Assembly (NCBI GenBank): GCA_034506255.1
Contig: JAPDPX010000008.1
Span: 62,001 to 126,000 of the forward strand
Direction of reading: 5' to 3'
Origin: a candidate division KSB1 bacterium
GTDB lineage: Bacteria; Zhuqueibacterota; Zhuqueibacteria; Zhuqueibacterales; Zhuqueibacteraceae
Length of the DNA stretch: 64,000 nt
Within the stretch, counting starts at the first letter, position 1; each line of letters opens with the position of its first letter. A program made the position numbers and the translations under genes. Below, in pieces: positions 43,391-53,148 of the stretch. The notes under the pieces were generated by a model. It was not told where the DNA came from, ran no database searches, and worked only from the letters and a program-made list of their open reading frames with translations.

Positions 43391-44818
43391 ATGCTCAAGC
43401 CCGAGTACCCCTATTACCTTGCCAACAAACCGGTGCAACCCAACACCGATTTGCCAGTCACCGACAAATATACCGGCGGTGTCGTCGCGCGCGCCGCCCT
43501 CGCTGATGAAAAAGCGATTGATCAGGCGATCGCTGCAGCGGTGGCGGCCACCGAACCCATGCGTGCGTTGCCGGCATTCAAGCGCCAGGCGGTGTTGCAA
43601 CATTGTGTCCGGCGTTTCAGCGAGCGCGCCGAGGAACTGGCCATGAGCCTGTGTCTGGAGGCCGGCAAGCCGATCCGTGACAGCCGCGGGGAAGTGAACC
43701 GCTTGATCGACACCTTTCGCATTGCCGCGGAAGAAGCCGTGCGCCTGACCGGCGAAGTCCTGCCGCTGGACATCTCACCGCGCGCACAGAATTATGTGGG
43801 CATGTGGAAGCGCGTTGCCATTGGGCCGTGCTCCTTCATCTCACCATTCAATTTTCCCCTGAACCTGGCGGCTCACAAGGTGGCGCCGGCCATTGCGGTG
43901 GGTTGTCCCTTCGTGTTGAAGCCGGCCAGCCTGACGCCGATCGGCGCCCTGATCATCGGTGAGGTGCTGGCGGAAACCGATCTGCCGCCGGGTGCCTTCT
44001 CCATTTTGCCCTGCCACCGTGAAGGCGCGCGTCTCTTCACCGAGGACGAACGTTTGAAGCTGTTGAGTTTCACCGGCTCGCCGGAGGTGGGATGGGAGCT
44101 GAAGCGCCGTGCCGGCAGGAAGAAAGTGGTGCTCGAATTGGGTGGCAATGCCGCCGTCATCATCGATGCCGACGCCGATCTTGCTGATGCGGTCAAGCGG
44201 GTGATCTTCGGTGGCTTCTATCAGTCCGGCCAGAGTTGCATCAGCGTGCAGCGCATCCTCGTTCACGAACAGGTTTATGAGTCATTTCGCGAGCAACTGG
44301 TGACGGCAACCCGCGCGCTCAAGATGGGGGATCCCAGGGAGGAAGACACTTTCATCGGCCCGATGATCTCCGAGCAGGAGGCCATCCGTCTGGAGAATTG
44401 GATCAATGCCGCGGTCAAGCGCGGGGCACGACTGTTGTGTGGCGGCCGGCGCCACGGTGCGATAATGGAGGCCACCTTGCTCGAAAACGTGCCAAAAGAT
44501 GAAAAGATTTCCTGCCAGGAGGCCTTCGGGCCGGTGGCGATGCTGTCCTCGTTCCGCGATTTTGAGCAAGCGCTGAACGAAGTCAACGACAGCAGGTTTG
44601 GCCTGCAGGCCGGCGTCTTCACGCGGGACATTTATAAAGCCCATCAAGCGTGGGACAAGCTGGAAGTCGGCGGGGTGTTGATCGGTGAGGTGCCCTCGTG
44701 GCGGGTGGATCACATGCCTTATGGCGGCGTCAAAGAGAGTGGTTTGGGACGGGAAGGCATTCGCTTCGCGATGGAGGAGATGACGGAAATCCGCATGATG
44801 ATTTTGCGCAAGCCTTGA
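43391..44818 (+). CDS. NAD(P)-dependent aldehyde dehydrogenase
   Basis: A 475-residue ALDH-superfamily enzyme. 'ISPFNFPLNLAAHKVAPAI' and 'VLKPASLTP' bind the cofactor, 'LSFTGSPEVGW' is the turnover loop, 'VLELGGNAAVIIDADAD' holds the general-base Glu, and 'YQSGQSCISVQRILVH' the nucleophilic Cys. 'EAFGPVAMLSSF' and 'MPYGGVKESGLGREGIRFAMEEMTE' complete the pattern. The subgroup resembles lactaldehyde/GapN-like dehydrogenases, but the substrate is not certain. Monocistronic, ending in a long stem-loop (44881-44984). Confidence 0.92.
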   Translation: MLKPEYPYYLANKPVQPNTDLPVTDKYTGGVVARAALADEKAIDQAIAAAVAATEPMRALPAFKRQAVLQHCVRRFSERAEELAMSLCLEAGKPIRDSRGEVNRLIDTFRIAAEEAVRLTGEVLPLDISPRAQNYVGMWKRVAIGPCSFISPFNFPLNLAAHKVAPAIAVGCPFVLKPASLTPIGALIIGEVLAETDLPPGAFSILPCHREGARLFTEDERLKLLSFTGSPEVGWELKRRAGRKKVVLELGGNAAVIIDADADLADAVKRVIFGGFYQSGQSCISVQRILVHEQVYESFREQLVTATRALKMGDPREEDTFIGPMISEQEAIRLENWINAAVKRGARLLCGGRRHGAIMEATLLENVPKDEKISCQEAFGPVAMLSSFRDFEQALNEVNDSRFGLQAGVFTRDIYKAHQAWDKLEVGGVLIGEVPSWRVDHMPYGGVKESGLGREGIRFAMEEMTEIRMMILRKP

Positions 44819-44870
44819 GGCCAGTGGGGAAACACATGGGCGGGTAAACCGCAGGCCAACGGACAGGATA

Positions 44871-44984
44871 CAAAATAAAAGGCGCGCTTCCGATTGGAAC
44901 TTCGACAACCCGGTTCAAACTTACGAGACTGGGGGGGGATCTCGTAGTTTGTATCGAAGTAAACCGTACAGCGCGCCGTTTTTT
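44871..44984. terminator. Elaborate nested stem-loop, probable bidirectional terminator
   Basis: Three nested arms pair in order: GGCGCGCT (44881-44888) with AGCGCGCC (44970-44977), ACTTCGA (44899-44905) with TCGAAGT (44954-44960), and CAAACTTACGAGA (44916-44928) with TCTCGTAGTTTG (44940-44951, one bulge). The apex is a run of eight G. TTTTTT follows at 44979-44984 on the plus strand; on the minus strand the stem is followed by TTTTATTTTG (44880-44871). It lies 60 bases after the aldehyde dehydrogenase stop. Confidence 0.7.
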
Positions 44985-45633
44985 CAGTCACTGACTGTGA
45001 AGCTGGCTTTTTGATCTTCCAGCCACCCAGTTGCTTTCAAAAAGCACGGCCAATATAAAGCAAGAATGCCGGAAAGTCAAGATATTTTTTACAGCATTTT
45101 TGTTTTGGCTGATGCTGGCACCGCCAGTTCGCTGTCTTGGGTGCGATTGAAGTGTCGCGCTGCTGCATGAAAATCGTCAGCCCCCGCCGCCTTTCTAAAA
45201 AAAATAAGTAAAAGGCAAGCACAGCTTAATCATTGAAACAGTGAATCTGACAACGCGATCAATTGAACTGCCAAATCCCTGCCATATGACCATTTGCAAT
45301 TGACAGTCTTGTCTGATCGGATGAAGCGAGCCCGGCTTTGGTTGTCGTCATGCGGGGAATTTTTCCCATCACCAGGCTTCACCAGTCTTGCACTTCGAAG
45401 AAGTCATTGACATGAGCGAACGGATAATGACCTTTCGCCCAAACAAAAAATGCGGCAAGGTGGAAAGCTCCTCTTTGGCCCGCTTCCTGGGCAGGCCGTC
45501 TGTTTCAGACAAAAACAGAATAAGTACGCTCTCGGAAGAGAGGTCAGGAAAAATTTGGTGCCCGGGCTCGTGCTCGGGAATGTGCTCAGCAAAAACTGAG
45601 TTTAGTCACGCCACGCCGGTTCATTGCAGCGGC
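44985..45633. other. AT-richer intergenic region, nothing recognised
   Basis: About 650 bases with lower GC than the surroundings (for example 45050-45110 and 45180-45300). No convincing reading frame and no RNA gene was recognised. The composition change could mark foreign or decayed DNA. Confidence 0.4.
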
Positions 45634-46017
45634 ATGCAATTTGAAATCATCATTCACCCCAGCGAAAAGAAACGGCAGGCAGGCAAACTCAAACCAGGGA
45701 CCGGCGCGTTTTCTGCACCAACCGTCTCGGGTATCGCCGTGAATCAGAAAGTGATGCTTGAAGAATTGCGCGAAACCCTCGAACAAATCGCGGCACTCTG
45801 TCCGCAGCACAGCGTGTTCAACCGCGAAGAAGCGGACAATGACAACAACGCAGCCGGCGACGCTGCGCTCACCCCCTGCCGCCTGGAGGATTTTGCGCTT
45901 GTCCCGGATGCCTCCGGTGAAATTTTGCATTTCTCTTGTCGCCGTTCCCTCACAGGCGTTTGCGCCGGTTCCGTCCCGCTCGCCTGCAACGGCGCGAGAC
46001 CCGGGAGTACCGGCTGA
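45634..46017 (+). CDS. Hypothetical protein, weakly supported
   Basis: A 127-residue frame from ATG 45634 with codon third positions fairly GC-rich and a protein-like stretch 'VMLEELRETLEQIAALCPQH'. No domain, signal or ribosome site is recognised, and the C-terminal part is of ordinary, non-repetitive composition. The frame is open upstream to 45388, but that part is in the AT-richer region. It may be a relic or an orphan. Confidence 0.3.
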   Translation: MQFEIIIHPSEKKRQAGKLKPGTGAFSAPTVSGIAVNQKVMLEELRETLEQIAALCPQHSVFNREEADNDNNAAGDAALTPCRLEDFALVPDASGEILHFSCRRSLTGVCAGSVPLACNGARPGSTG

Positions 46018-46107
46018 AAGCAAAACCGGCGGTGTGGCGGGGTTGTGCTGCGGCGGCCAGCCGCGAACAGCCACGTCTCTGCGGCCACTTGGCGCACCCG
46101 GCTGTCT

Positions 46108-46710
46108 CTACGCGGCCCGGGCACGCAACCATTTCACCAACTGCTCCACCGCGCGATCGAGTTGCTGCAGATCCCCGGTGTTTTCGACCACATAATCTGC
46201 GCGCCTGACCTTCTCCTCAAGCGGCAGTTGGTTGGCCATGCGCCGCCGCACCGCGGCTTCGTCGATGCCGTCGCGCTGCATGATCCACTTGATGCGGTTT
46301 TCCAGCGAGGCATAGACCACAACCATGACGTCCATGGCCTCGTTCCATTTGACCTCGTAGTGCAGCGCGGCCTCGATGATGGCCATGCTTTTGCCCGCCG
46401 TCTCCCACTTGCCGATCATGCGCTCCACCGTGCTGATGACGCGCGGATGGATGATGCCGTTGAGAATTTCAAGTTTTTTGCGGTCGTTGAAAACGATCGC
46501 CGCCAGCGCTTTGCGCCGCAGCCGGCCGTCGCCATCGTACATGTCCTCCCCAAATTCCGCCTTGATGGCCTTGATGATGCCTGCGTTGGTATTGGTCAAT
46601 TCCCGCGCCAGGGTATCGGCATCAATGGCTTCCAAACCGGCAGCCACCAAGCGGCTCCGCACCTCTGATTTGCCGCAGCCAATGCCGCCTGTCAATCCGA
46701 CCACGAGCAT
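46108..46710 (-). CDS. coaE: Dephospho-CoA kinase
   Basis: A 200-residue P-loop kinase: 'VVGLTGGIGCGKSEV' (Walker A), 'GLEAIDADTLAREL' (Asp of the substrate site), 'LNGIIHPRV' and 'ASLENRIKWIMQRDGIDEAAVRRRMANQLP' lid region. It carries out the last step of coenzyme A synthesis. It is the last gene of the minus-strand cluster, 76 bases after the subtilase. Confidence 0.94.
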   Translation of the reverse strand: MLVVGLTGGIGCGKSEVRSRLVAAGLEAIDADTLARELTNTNAGIIKAIKAEFGEDMYDGDGRLRRKALAAIVFNDRKKLEILNGIIHPRVISTVERMIGKWETAGKSMAIIEAALHYEVKWNEAMDVMVVVYASLENRIKWIMQRDGIDEAAVRRRMANQLPLEEKVRRADYVVENTGDLQQLDRAVEQLVKWLRARAA

Positions 46711-46786
46711 AAAGCACTGCCCTCCCTGAACCGTGTTTTTGTAATGGCACTTCCTGCTGACTCGCCATGCCGGGGCGCCGGCCGCC

Positions 46787-49700
46787 TCACCGCACGATCA
46801 CAAATTTCGCCCACGCTGTTTGTGTGCCGGATGTAACATAACACACATACACCCCTGAAGGCAACAACTTTCTTTCCTCATCACGGCCGTCCCAGGGATA
46901 GCCACCGTTGCCATCGGTTTCCGTGAGGGTCACCAATACCCGGCCCTGCAGATCGAGTATCCTGATGGTTGCCGCGGGCGTCAAACCGGCGATCATCAAA
47001 CGGGAATGCCGGCTGGCAACAAAGGGATTGGGAAAGACCCTGACCTCCTCCAGATCGGCGGCAACTGGCGCAAAGCCAATGGCATCACCCTCGCCCGGTC
47101 GCAACGCTGTGCCGCCCGCGCTGCGCACGCCCTGCACAGTGATCAAGTAGTTCAGACCGGTGGCCGCCACGAAACCGTCCCGCAGCCGCAATCGCACGGC
47201 CGCGGGATTTTCCGCCAGCACCGTGACGCTGTGCAACTGCGGCTGCAAGGCAGATTCATTGGTAATCTGCAGGCGGTAGTTGGCCGGTTCTCCGGCAGTG
47301 CGCGGATCCACTGGCAGATTGAAGCCCAGCAGCACACTTTTGGGCGATTCCAGCCGCGCGGAAGCGAGGTAAAAACGGGGTTCGGCCGCGGCGACGTGAA
47401 AGCGGGTACGTGCATGGGCGGAATCCAGCCGGGCGAAATCGACATCGAACAGGTTGGCCGCTTCGATTTCGTATTCACCCGCGGCAAAATGATAATCAGT
47501 GAAACTCAAGATCACCTCGCTGCCTGCGCGGCTGGAGACAATGCTTGCGGGCGTCCAACAGCCGGAGGGATCAGCGCCGGCTGCCACCGGCCGCAGGCAA
47601 AAGCGGCCATGCCAGCGCAGGTCTTCGTGCATCGCCTCCGAGAAAGTCACTGCCACTTGTTGCGGTGGAAAAAAGGCTGCGCGCAACACGCGGGGCGCGG
47701 CCGTGGGCCGGGCGCTTACGCTGCGCGATGGCGGCCCGATGATGGGCTGGCGCTGGCTGTCGATCGTCGCGACGGTATAGCGATAGACCTGCTCGCTGAC
47801 CAGTCCGGCATCGAGATATTCATTTGCGGTGATGATGGTGTTGCACACTTCCGTGCCACCGGTTTTTTCGCGGGTGAGGAGATAGCCCTCCGCGCCCGCC
47901 ACCGGCTGCCAGTGCAGCCAAACGCTGGTGGCATCATGCGGCCGTGCGGTGATGCCGGCCGGCGCCGGCGCCGCCGTTTCGCTGCCCGCCGGCGAAAAGA
48001 CTCGTATGATGGCGCCATCGGAAAAGAGCAGGCTGCGGCCGGCGCCGGGAGAGAGCGTGGTCACCAGCGTGGCATTGCTGCGCACCGGTTGGTAGTGCCA
48101 GATCATGCGGCTGCTGCCCGCGGCAAAATCCACCACGTAGCCATCGGGAAAGAGATTGAGGAAGAGCTCATCGCGGCCATCGCCATTACTGTCGCCGGCA
48201 CTGACACCGGCGTCGAAAGCCGGCGGCGGTTGCAAGCCAAAGAAGCGCTGCTCCCAGATCACCTGAAACTGATTGTCTCCCGTGCCGCGATAAACGCGGA
48301 AGAGCCAGTGGCGGGCATCGAATTCATGCTCGCTGTTCAACGCAGGATCGGAATGGCAACCGGCGGCAAAATCACTGCGGCCATCGCCGTCAAAATCACC
48401 GGCACGAATAAAAGCAATGGTGTCGCGCAGAGGCAGGCGATCGTGCCAGGCCGGGGTGAAGTCGTTGTCGCCGGCGGCCTCATAGACATACACATCGCCG
48501 TCGGAATCCCCCAGCAAAATTTCCCGGCGGCCGTCGCCGTCGAAATCACCCAGCTCGGCATGCGGCACACCGACGCCATTCTCACCGGCGGTGAAATTTT
48601 CCAGTTGGGCCACGGCCTGGAAGGCATGATCGCCGGTGGCTTCCCAGACCGCAAAGCCGGTGGCATTGCGTGCAACAATCTCGCTGCGGCCGTCGTCATC
48701 GAGATCAGCAAAACGGCCGGCCCAAAACTCATTGCTGTCCGCCCACACCAGTTGCGTGGGAAAGGCATTGGGCTGCGGTGCTTCAAAAATAAAACTCTTT
48801 GGTCCCATGCCGGCGAGCAGCTCGAGTTTGCCGTCGCCATTGCTGTCGCCGAAGTCGCGCGTGATCAGCGGCTGGCTGAAGGTGAATTGTGGCACAAAGC
48901 CCCGGCCATCCCACTCAAAAAGGGTGAGCGGGCCGATGGCGTTGCCGCGGCCGTAAACTGAAAGCAGCAATTCCGGCGAGCCGTCCCGGTCAAAATCCAC
49001 GGCCCGCGGCGGCAGCAAACCGGCGGGCAGTTGCGCCTCCCGGGGCAGCAGCCTCTCGACGAAGGTATGCGAGGGAATCTCCGGCCCGGTGAGATTCAAA
49101 GCAAAATAGCGGCCGTCATTGTCGTGGCGTGTCGTCAGCCCGGCGCGGTTTTCGGCTTCCAAATAAAATTCGATCTCACCGCCCGCCAGGGTGCGGGTGA
49201 AGTGCAGGCGATGCTTGGTGGTGAGATAATTCAGCGGCAGCGGCGCAAAAGCAGTTGCGGCGCCGCGCGGCCGCCACCAGCAGGTCGCACGGCAGATTTC
49301 GTCCGTGTCGAATTCAAGCAACACACTGGGGTGATTGCCATCGAGCATCGCTGTCATTTTCACTGCGGAAAACTTGGGCGGCGTGCGGTCAATCACAAGG
49401 CGAACTTTGTCTTCCACGGCCGGTCCGGGTTGCTGGACTGCAACCAGCCGCAGGGTGTAAATGCCCTCGGGCACGCTGGTGAGCGGCCAGGAGGCGAGGG
49501 AATCGCTCAGCACTTGACGCCGGGAACTGGAAGCCAGGGGCTGCCAGGTCACAGGATCATCGCCCACGCCAAAGGATAATTCATAGCGTTCAACGAAGGC
49601 GCCGAGCACGGTGCCGCGAATGACGAGCATCTCCTTGCCGGTGAAGCCGGCATCCATCGCCGGAGAGGCGATTTCAGCCCGTGCCACCTGCTTCACTGCC

Positions 49701-51097
49701 AGCGCCGCCGCGGCATCGATGCGGCCGGCGGCAAAAAAGCGATCCCATCCTGCCGCGCCCAGATCCACCGCGGTGTTTTGCAGCGCGGCGCGGATCATGT
49801 CATTGCTCCACTCCGGCGAACGCGAGAGCAGCAGGCCGGCGAGTGCCGCGACGAAAGGCGCGGCCGCCGAGGTGCCGCTGAACCGGCCATAGCTGTGCTG
49901 CCGGGTGGTGGTGAGAATGTCAACGCCGGGGGCCACGAGATCGACGCTGGCGCCGTAGTTCGAAAAGGCAGCCAGGCGATCCGCGACATCGCTGGCACCA
50001 ACCGAGATTGTTTCGGGGAAAGCGGCGGGAAAAACCGGGGTTGTGCCCGCCTCATTGCCGGCCGCAGCGACCAGCACCACGCCGCGGCGATGGGCGAATT
50101 GCATGACGTCGCGCAACAGCGGCGAGACGACCACATCGCCAAAACTCATGTTGATCACCCGGCAGCCGTTGTGCACGGCATACACCACGGCCGCCGCGAC
50201 ATCGTCCTCCTCGAGCAGACCCCGGCTGGTGCCGGCCCGCAACACCATGACCCTGCAGCCCGGCGCCAGGCCGGCGATGCCGATGCGGTTGTTCGCCACG
50301 GCGGCGATGATGCCGCTGACCGCCGTGCCGTGGCCGTTCTCATCGGAAGGATCATGATCGCGGTCACGATAATCGCCGCCATCCGGAAAATTGGGCGCAT
50401 CGGTGAAATCCCAGCCAATGACGTCATCGCGGAAGCCGTTGCCGTCGTCATCGCTATCGTTGAGATCGGCGGGATCGAGCCGGCCGTTGCCGTTACGATC
50501 TTCCGCGGCATTGATCCAGAGATTGGCCTGCAAATCGGGATGATCGAGTTCGACGCCGGTATCGATTACGGCAAGCAACACGCTGGCGGCGCCGCTGGTG
50601 GTGTGCCAGGCCGCGGTGGCGCGCAGGGTTTGCAATGCCCACTGCGCGGGGAAAAGGGAATCATTGGGCGCCCCCTCCGGAGGCGCGGCGGGGCCCAACC
50701 TGCCGGTGGCGTGCAATATGTGATTGTATTGCACCTGCGCGACTTCGGACAGGCGGGAGAGTTCTTGCAGGCAGGCCGCCAGCTCCGGCGGGTGGTTGTC
50801 GAAGCGCACCAGGATGTAATCAGCGAGTTCCCCCTGGTGTAACTCGGGAAACAGGCGCAGGGCGCGATAGGCACCGAAGTTTTGCAGGCTGGCAGGCAGC
50901 CGGCTCTGCGGGGCAAAAACAATCTCCCCGCCCTTGCGCAGGATGCCGGCGGAAGATTGCAGTTTGAGGATGATTTCACCGGGAACAATGCCGGGCTGCA
51001 CCGCGGCGGTTTGCGGCCAAAGCGGTGAAGCCGGGAGGGCCAGCAGGCCGCAGGCGAAAAACCGGCAGGCCGGGCGAAAAAGCGAAAGCCTGGTCAT
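46787..51097 (-). CDS. Secreted subtilisin-like (S8) protease with FG-GAP and C-terminal sorting domains
   Basis: A 1436-residue protein. Signal peptide to about residue 29; propeptide-like region 35-130; S8 catalytic domain with Asp179 ('VIDTGVELDHPDL'), His256 ('NGHGTAVSGI'), oxyanion Asn348 ('AAAGNEA') and Ser410 ('GTSAAAPFVAAL'). An acidic insert with EF-hand-like loops ('DRNGNGRLDPADLND', 'DSDDDGNGFRDDV') lies between Asp and His. Then come beta domains, an FG-GAP/integrin-type propeller (repeated 'GDFDGDGR' motifs around 750-1020), a fibronectin III-like domain and Ig-like segments. The tail 'VRVFPNPFVASRHSRL...' ends 'TAWAKFVIVR', a FlgD-like sorting domain. It probably acts outside the cell on proteins. 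Nine bases separate it from the preceding glycosyltransferase stop. Confidence 0.93.
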   Translation of the reverse strand: MTRLSLFRPACRFFACGLLALPASPLWPQTAAVQPGIVPGEIILKLQSSAGILRKGGEIVFAPQSRLPASLQNFGAYRALRLFPELHQGELADYILVRFDNHPPELAACLQELSRLSEVAQVQYNHILHATGRLGPAAPPEGAPNDSLFPAQWALQTLRATAAWHTTSGAASVLLAVIDTGVELDHPDLQANLWINAAEDRNGNGRLDPADLNDSDDDGNGFRDDVIGWDFTDAPNFPDGGDYRDRDHDPSDENGHGTAVSGIIAAVANNRIGIAGLAPGCRVMVLRAGTSRGLLEEDDVAAAVVYAVHNGCRVINMSFGDVVVSPLLRDVMQFAHRRGVVLVAAAGNEAGTTPVFPAAFPETISVGASDVADRLAAFSNYGASVDLVAPGVDILTTTRQHSYGRFSGTSAAAPFVAALAGLLLSRSPEWSNDMIRAALQNTAVDLGAAGWDRFFAAGRIDAAAALAVKQVARAEIASPAMDAGFTGKEMLVIRGTVLGAFVERYELSFGVGDDPVTWQPLASSSRRQVLSDSLASWPLTSVPEGIYTLRLVAVQQPGPAVEDKVRLVIDRTPPKFSAVKMTAMLDGNHPSVLLEFDTDEICRATCWWRPRGAATAFAPLPLNYLTTKHRLHFTRTLAGGEIEFYLEAENRAGLTTRHDNDGRYFALNLTGPEIPSHTFVERLLPREAQLPAGLLPPRAVDFDRDGSPELLLSVYGRGNAIGPLTLFEWDGRGFVPQFTFSQPLITRDFGDSNGDGKLELLAGMGPKSFIFEAPQPNAFPTQLVWADSNEFWAGRFADLDDDGRSEIVARNATGFAVWEATGDHAFQAVAQLENFTAGENGVGVPHAELGDFDGDGRREILLGDSDGDVYVYEAAGDNDFTPAWHDRLPLRDTIAFIRAGDFDGDGRSDFAAGCHSDPALNSEHEFDARHWLFRVYRGTGDNQFQVIWEQRFFGLQPPPAFDAGVSAGDSNGDGRDELFLNLFPDGYVVDFAAGSSRMIWHYQPVRSNATLVTTLSPGAGRSLLFSDGAIIRVFSPAGSETAAPAPAGITARPHDATSVWLHWQPVAGAEGYLLTREKTGGTEVCNTIITANEYLDAGLVSEQVYRYTVATIDSQRQPIIGPPSRSVSARPTAAPRVLRAAFFPPQQVAVTFSEAMHEDLRWHGRFCLRPVAAGADPSGCWTPASIVSSRAGSEVILSFTDYHFAAGEYEIEAANLFDVDFARLDSAHARTRFHVAAAEPRFYLASARLESPKSVLLGFNLPVDPRTAGEPANYRLQITNESALQPQLHSVTVLAENPAAVRLRLRDGFVAATGLNYLITVQGVRSAGGTALRPGEGDAIGFAPVAADLEEVRVFPNPFVASRHSRLMIAGLTPAATIRILDLQGRVLVTLTETDGNGGYPWDGRDEERKLLPSGVYVCYVTSGTQTAWAKFVIVR

Positions 51098-51106
51098 GCA
51101 TTGCCA

Positions 51107-52081
51107 TCAGGGAATCATGTTTCGCCGGCGGAGGGGCGTGGCCAGGAGGTAGCCCGCGATCCGCAGCACGGCGGTGAATAGAAAAAGTGGTGCCAGCAGG
51201 ATGAGCCAGAAGGCCTCCAGCGGCGAGCGGCGATATTTCCAGAAATAGCGCCAGAAGGAGACATGAGAACTCCACACGGCGGCCGGCCGGACCTGTTTGA
51301 CACTGGCGCCCAGGGCATGAAACACTTTCACCTGCGCGGTGAAGCGAATCTGCCAGCCCGCCTGCCACACACGCCGGCACCAATCGACATCACTGAAGAA
51401 AAGCGGGAAGCGTTCATCCCACCGGCCGAGGGCCTGCACCACCTGTGGCCGCGCGAGCAAGCAGGCGCCCTGCGGCTGCTCCACCGCGGCCGAGCTGCGA
51501 TGATCAAAATCGCCCATCTTCCAGCGATTGCAACGCCGCGAGCCGGGAAAGGCGCGTGACAAGCCGGTGAATTCGAACAGCAGGTCGGTATAGCGCGGAA
51601 ACCGCCGGCACGATGGTTGGATGGTCGCGTCGGAGAAGGCGGGCAGTGCCGTCCCCGCCCGAGGGGAAGCGCGGAGATAATGCAATTGCGGCGCCATCAC
51701 ACCGACCCGATCGTGTTTATAAAGTTCGTCAAGCAGGCGGGCGAGGCTGGCGGGCGGAAGAACGGTGTCGGGATTCAAAAACAGGATTGGCGCTTCGCGC
51801 GGGCAGAGCGCCAGGCCCTGATTCAGCGCCGCAGTGAATCCCACATTGTCCGGATTGCGCACCATGTGCACCACGACGCGGGGGGCGGGCAACTCGCGCA
51901 CGGCCTGGGCGACGATTTCCATGGTGTTGTCGGTTGAGGCATTGTCGATGAGATGAATCGTCAGCCGGCGCCGGGGTTCGGCGGCTGGCAGCGAAGCCAG
52001 GCAGGCGCCAATGTGCGCCGCGCTCTGATAGGTGACTATGATGACCGCGAGGTGATCCGGTGGCGGCATCGCGGGCCTCAT
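51107..52081 (-). CDS. Family 2 glycosyltransferase (rhamnosyltransferase-like)
   Basis: A 324-residue GT-A enzyme: 'VIIVTYQSAAHIGACLASL' start, 'LIDNASTDNT', 'NVGFTAALNQGL', 'ILFLNPDTVLPP' (DxD-like), 'GACLLARPQVVQALGRWDERFPLFFSDVDWCRRVWQAGW' (acceptor/catalytic region). The C-terminal ~60 residues are hydrophobic and basic, consistent with membrane association. It resembles WbbL-type enzymes that add rhamnose or a similar sugar to a lipid-linked acceptor; the sugar is not deducible. ATG 52081 overlaps the preceding stop by four bases. Confidence 0.9.
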   Translation of the reverse strand: MRPAMPPPDHLAVIIVTYQSAAHIGACLASLPAAEPRRRLTIHLIDNASTDNTMEIVAQAVRELPAPRVVVHMVRNPDNVGFTAALNQGLALCPREAPILFLNPDTVLPPASLARLLDELYKHDRVGVMAPQLHYLRASPRAGTALPAFSDATIQPSCRRFPRYTDLLFEFTGLSRAFPGSRRCNRWKMGDFDHRSSAAVEQPQGACLLARPQVVQALGRWDERFPLFFSDVDWCRRVWQAGWQIRFTAQVKVFHALGASVKQVRPAAVWSSHVSFWRYFWKYRRSPLEAFWLILLAPLFLFTAVLRIAGYLLATPLRRRNMIP

Positions 52082-53148
52082 TCCACACAGATCAGCTCGC
52101 GCGAGATGGGCGTCAGGATTTCACAACCGCCGGCGGTGACCAGGATGTCGTCTTCGATGCGCACGCCGCCCAATCCCGGCAGGTACACGCCGGGCTCGAT
52201 GGCGAGCACGCTGCCAAAGGGGATCACGTCCTTGCTTTCGGGCCCAATGCGCGGCAGCATGTGCACGTCCAGGCCCAGGCCGTGGCCCAGGGCATGATTG
52301 AACTGCTCACCGAGGCCTCGGGCTTTGAGATAGTCGCGCGCCACCTGGTCCAGGGCGACGGCCTGCATGTCCGGACGCACGGCGGCATAGACCCGCTCCC
52401 CGGCTTCCTTGACGAGCTGGTAAGCTTCCCGCAGGCGTGCCGGCGGCTCGCCCACTGCAATCGTGCGGGTGATGTCCGAGACGTAACCGGCGCACATGCA
52501 GCCGAAGTCGATGACAACCATGTCGCCGGGTTGCAGCCGGCGGGTGGTGCTGCGACCGTGCGGCAGCGCGGAACGCGGGCCGCTGGCCACGATGGGCTCG
52601 AAGGGATCTGCTTCGGAGCCGGCTTTACGGCTGCGATAAATGATCTCGGCGGCCAGATCGGCCTCACTCACGCCCACCTGCAAATAAGGCTGGATTGCCT
52701 CCCAGGTGCGACAGGCAAAGGCGGCTGCCTGGCGCAGCGCCGCCAGTTCCTGCGCCTCTTTGGGCACCGCGAGTTGAGACAGCAGCCGCTCGGTGGGCAA
52801 GAGCTTGAGCTGGGGAAAATGCTTGCGCAGTTGGGCAAGCTGGTGGCAGGTGAAGTGATGCTCTTCGAAGCCGACCCGCCAGGCGGAAGCCAGGGCGCGC
52901 TTTTCCTTCAGCGGGATGAACAAATCGCGGTACGCAATGAAAACCTCGGCATGCTCCACCTCCTGCGCCGCCTGGTCGCGGTAACGCCAGTCCGTTACGA
53001 GCAGGCTGCGCTCCGCCGTGATCACACCCAGCGCATTGGAACCGGTGAAGCCGAAGAAATACCGCACGCTCGCCGGCGCGCTGATCAGCATGGCGGCCAG
53101 CCCTTTTTCGCGCAGCGAGTGCCGGAGGCGCTCGATTCTATCCGGCAT
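52078..53148 (-). CDS. Xaa-Pro aminopeptidase (M24 family)
   Basis: A 356-residue pita-bread metallopeptidase. The N-terminal creatinase-like domain is residues 1-125; the catalytic domain holds the metal ligands in 'VVIDFGCMCAGYVSDITRT' (two Asp), 'ALGHGLGLDVH' (His), 'AIEPGVYLPG' (Glu) and 'GVRIEDDILV' (Glu). 'PHGRSTTRRLQPGD' is also typical. It removes N-terminal residues ahead of proline. The start overlaps the end of the TPR gene by 11 bases and the stop overlaps the glycosyltransferase start. Confidence 0.94.
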   Translation of the reverse strand: MPDRIERLRHSLREKGLAAMLISAPASVRYFFGFTGSNALGVITAERSLLVTDWRYRDQAAQEVEHAEVFIAYRDLFIPLKEKRALASAWRVGFEEHHFTCHQLAQLRKHFPQLKLLPTERLLSQLAVPKEAQELAALRQAAAFACRTWEAIQPYLQVGVSEADLAAEIIYRSRKAGSEADPFEPIVASGPRSALPHGRSTTRRLQPGDMVVIDFGCMCAGYVSDITRTIAVGEPPARLREAYQLVKEAGERVYAAVRPDMQAVALDQVARDYLKARGLGEQFNHALGHGLGLDVHMLPRIGPESKDVIPFGSVLAIEPGVYLPGLGGVRIEDDILVTAGGCEILTPISRELICVE

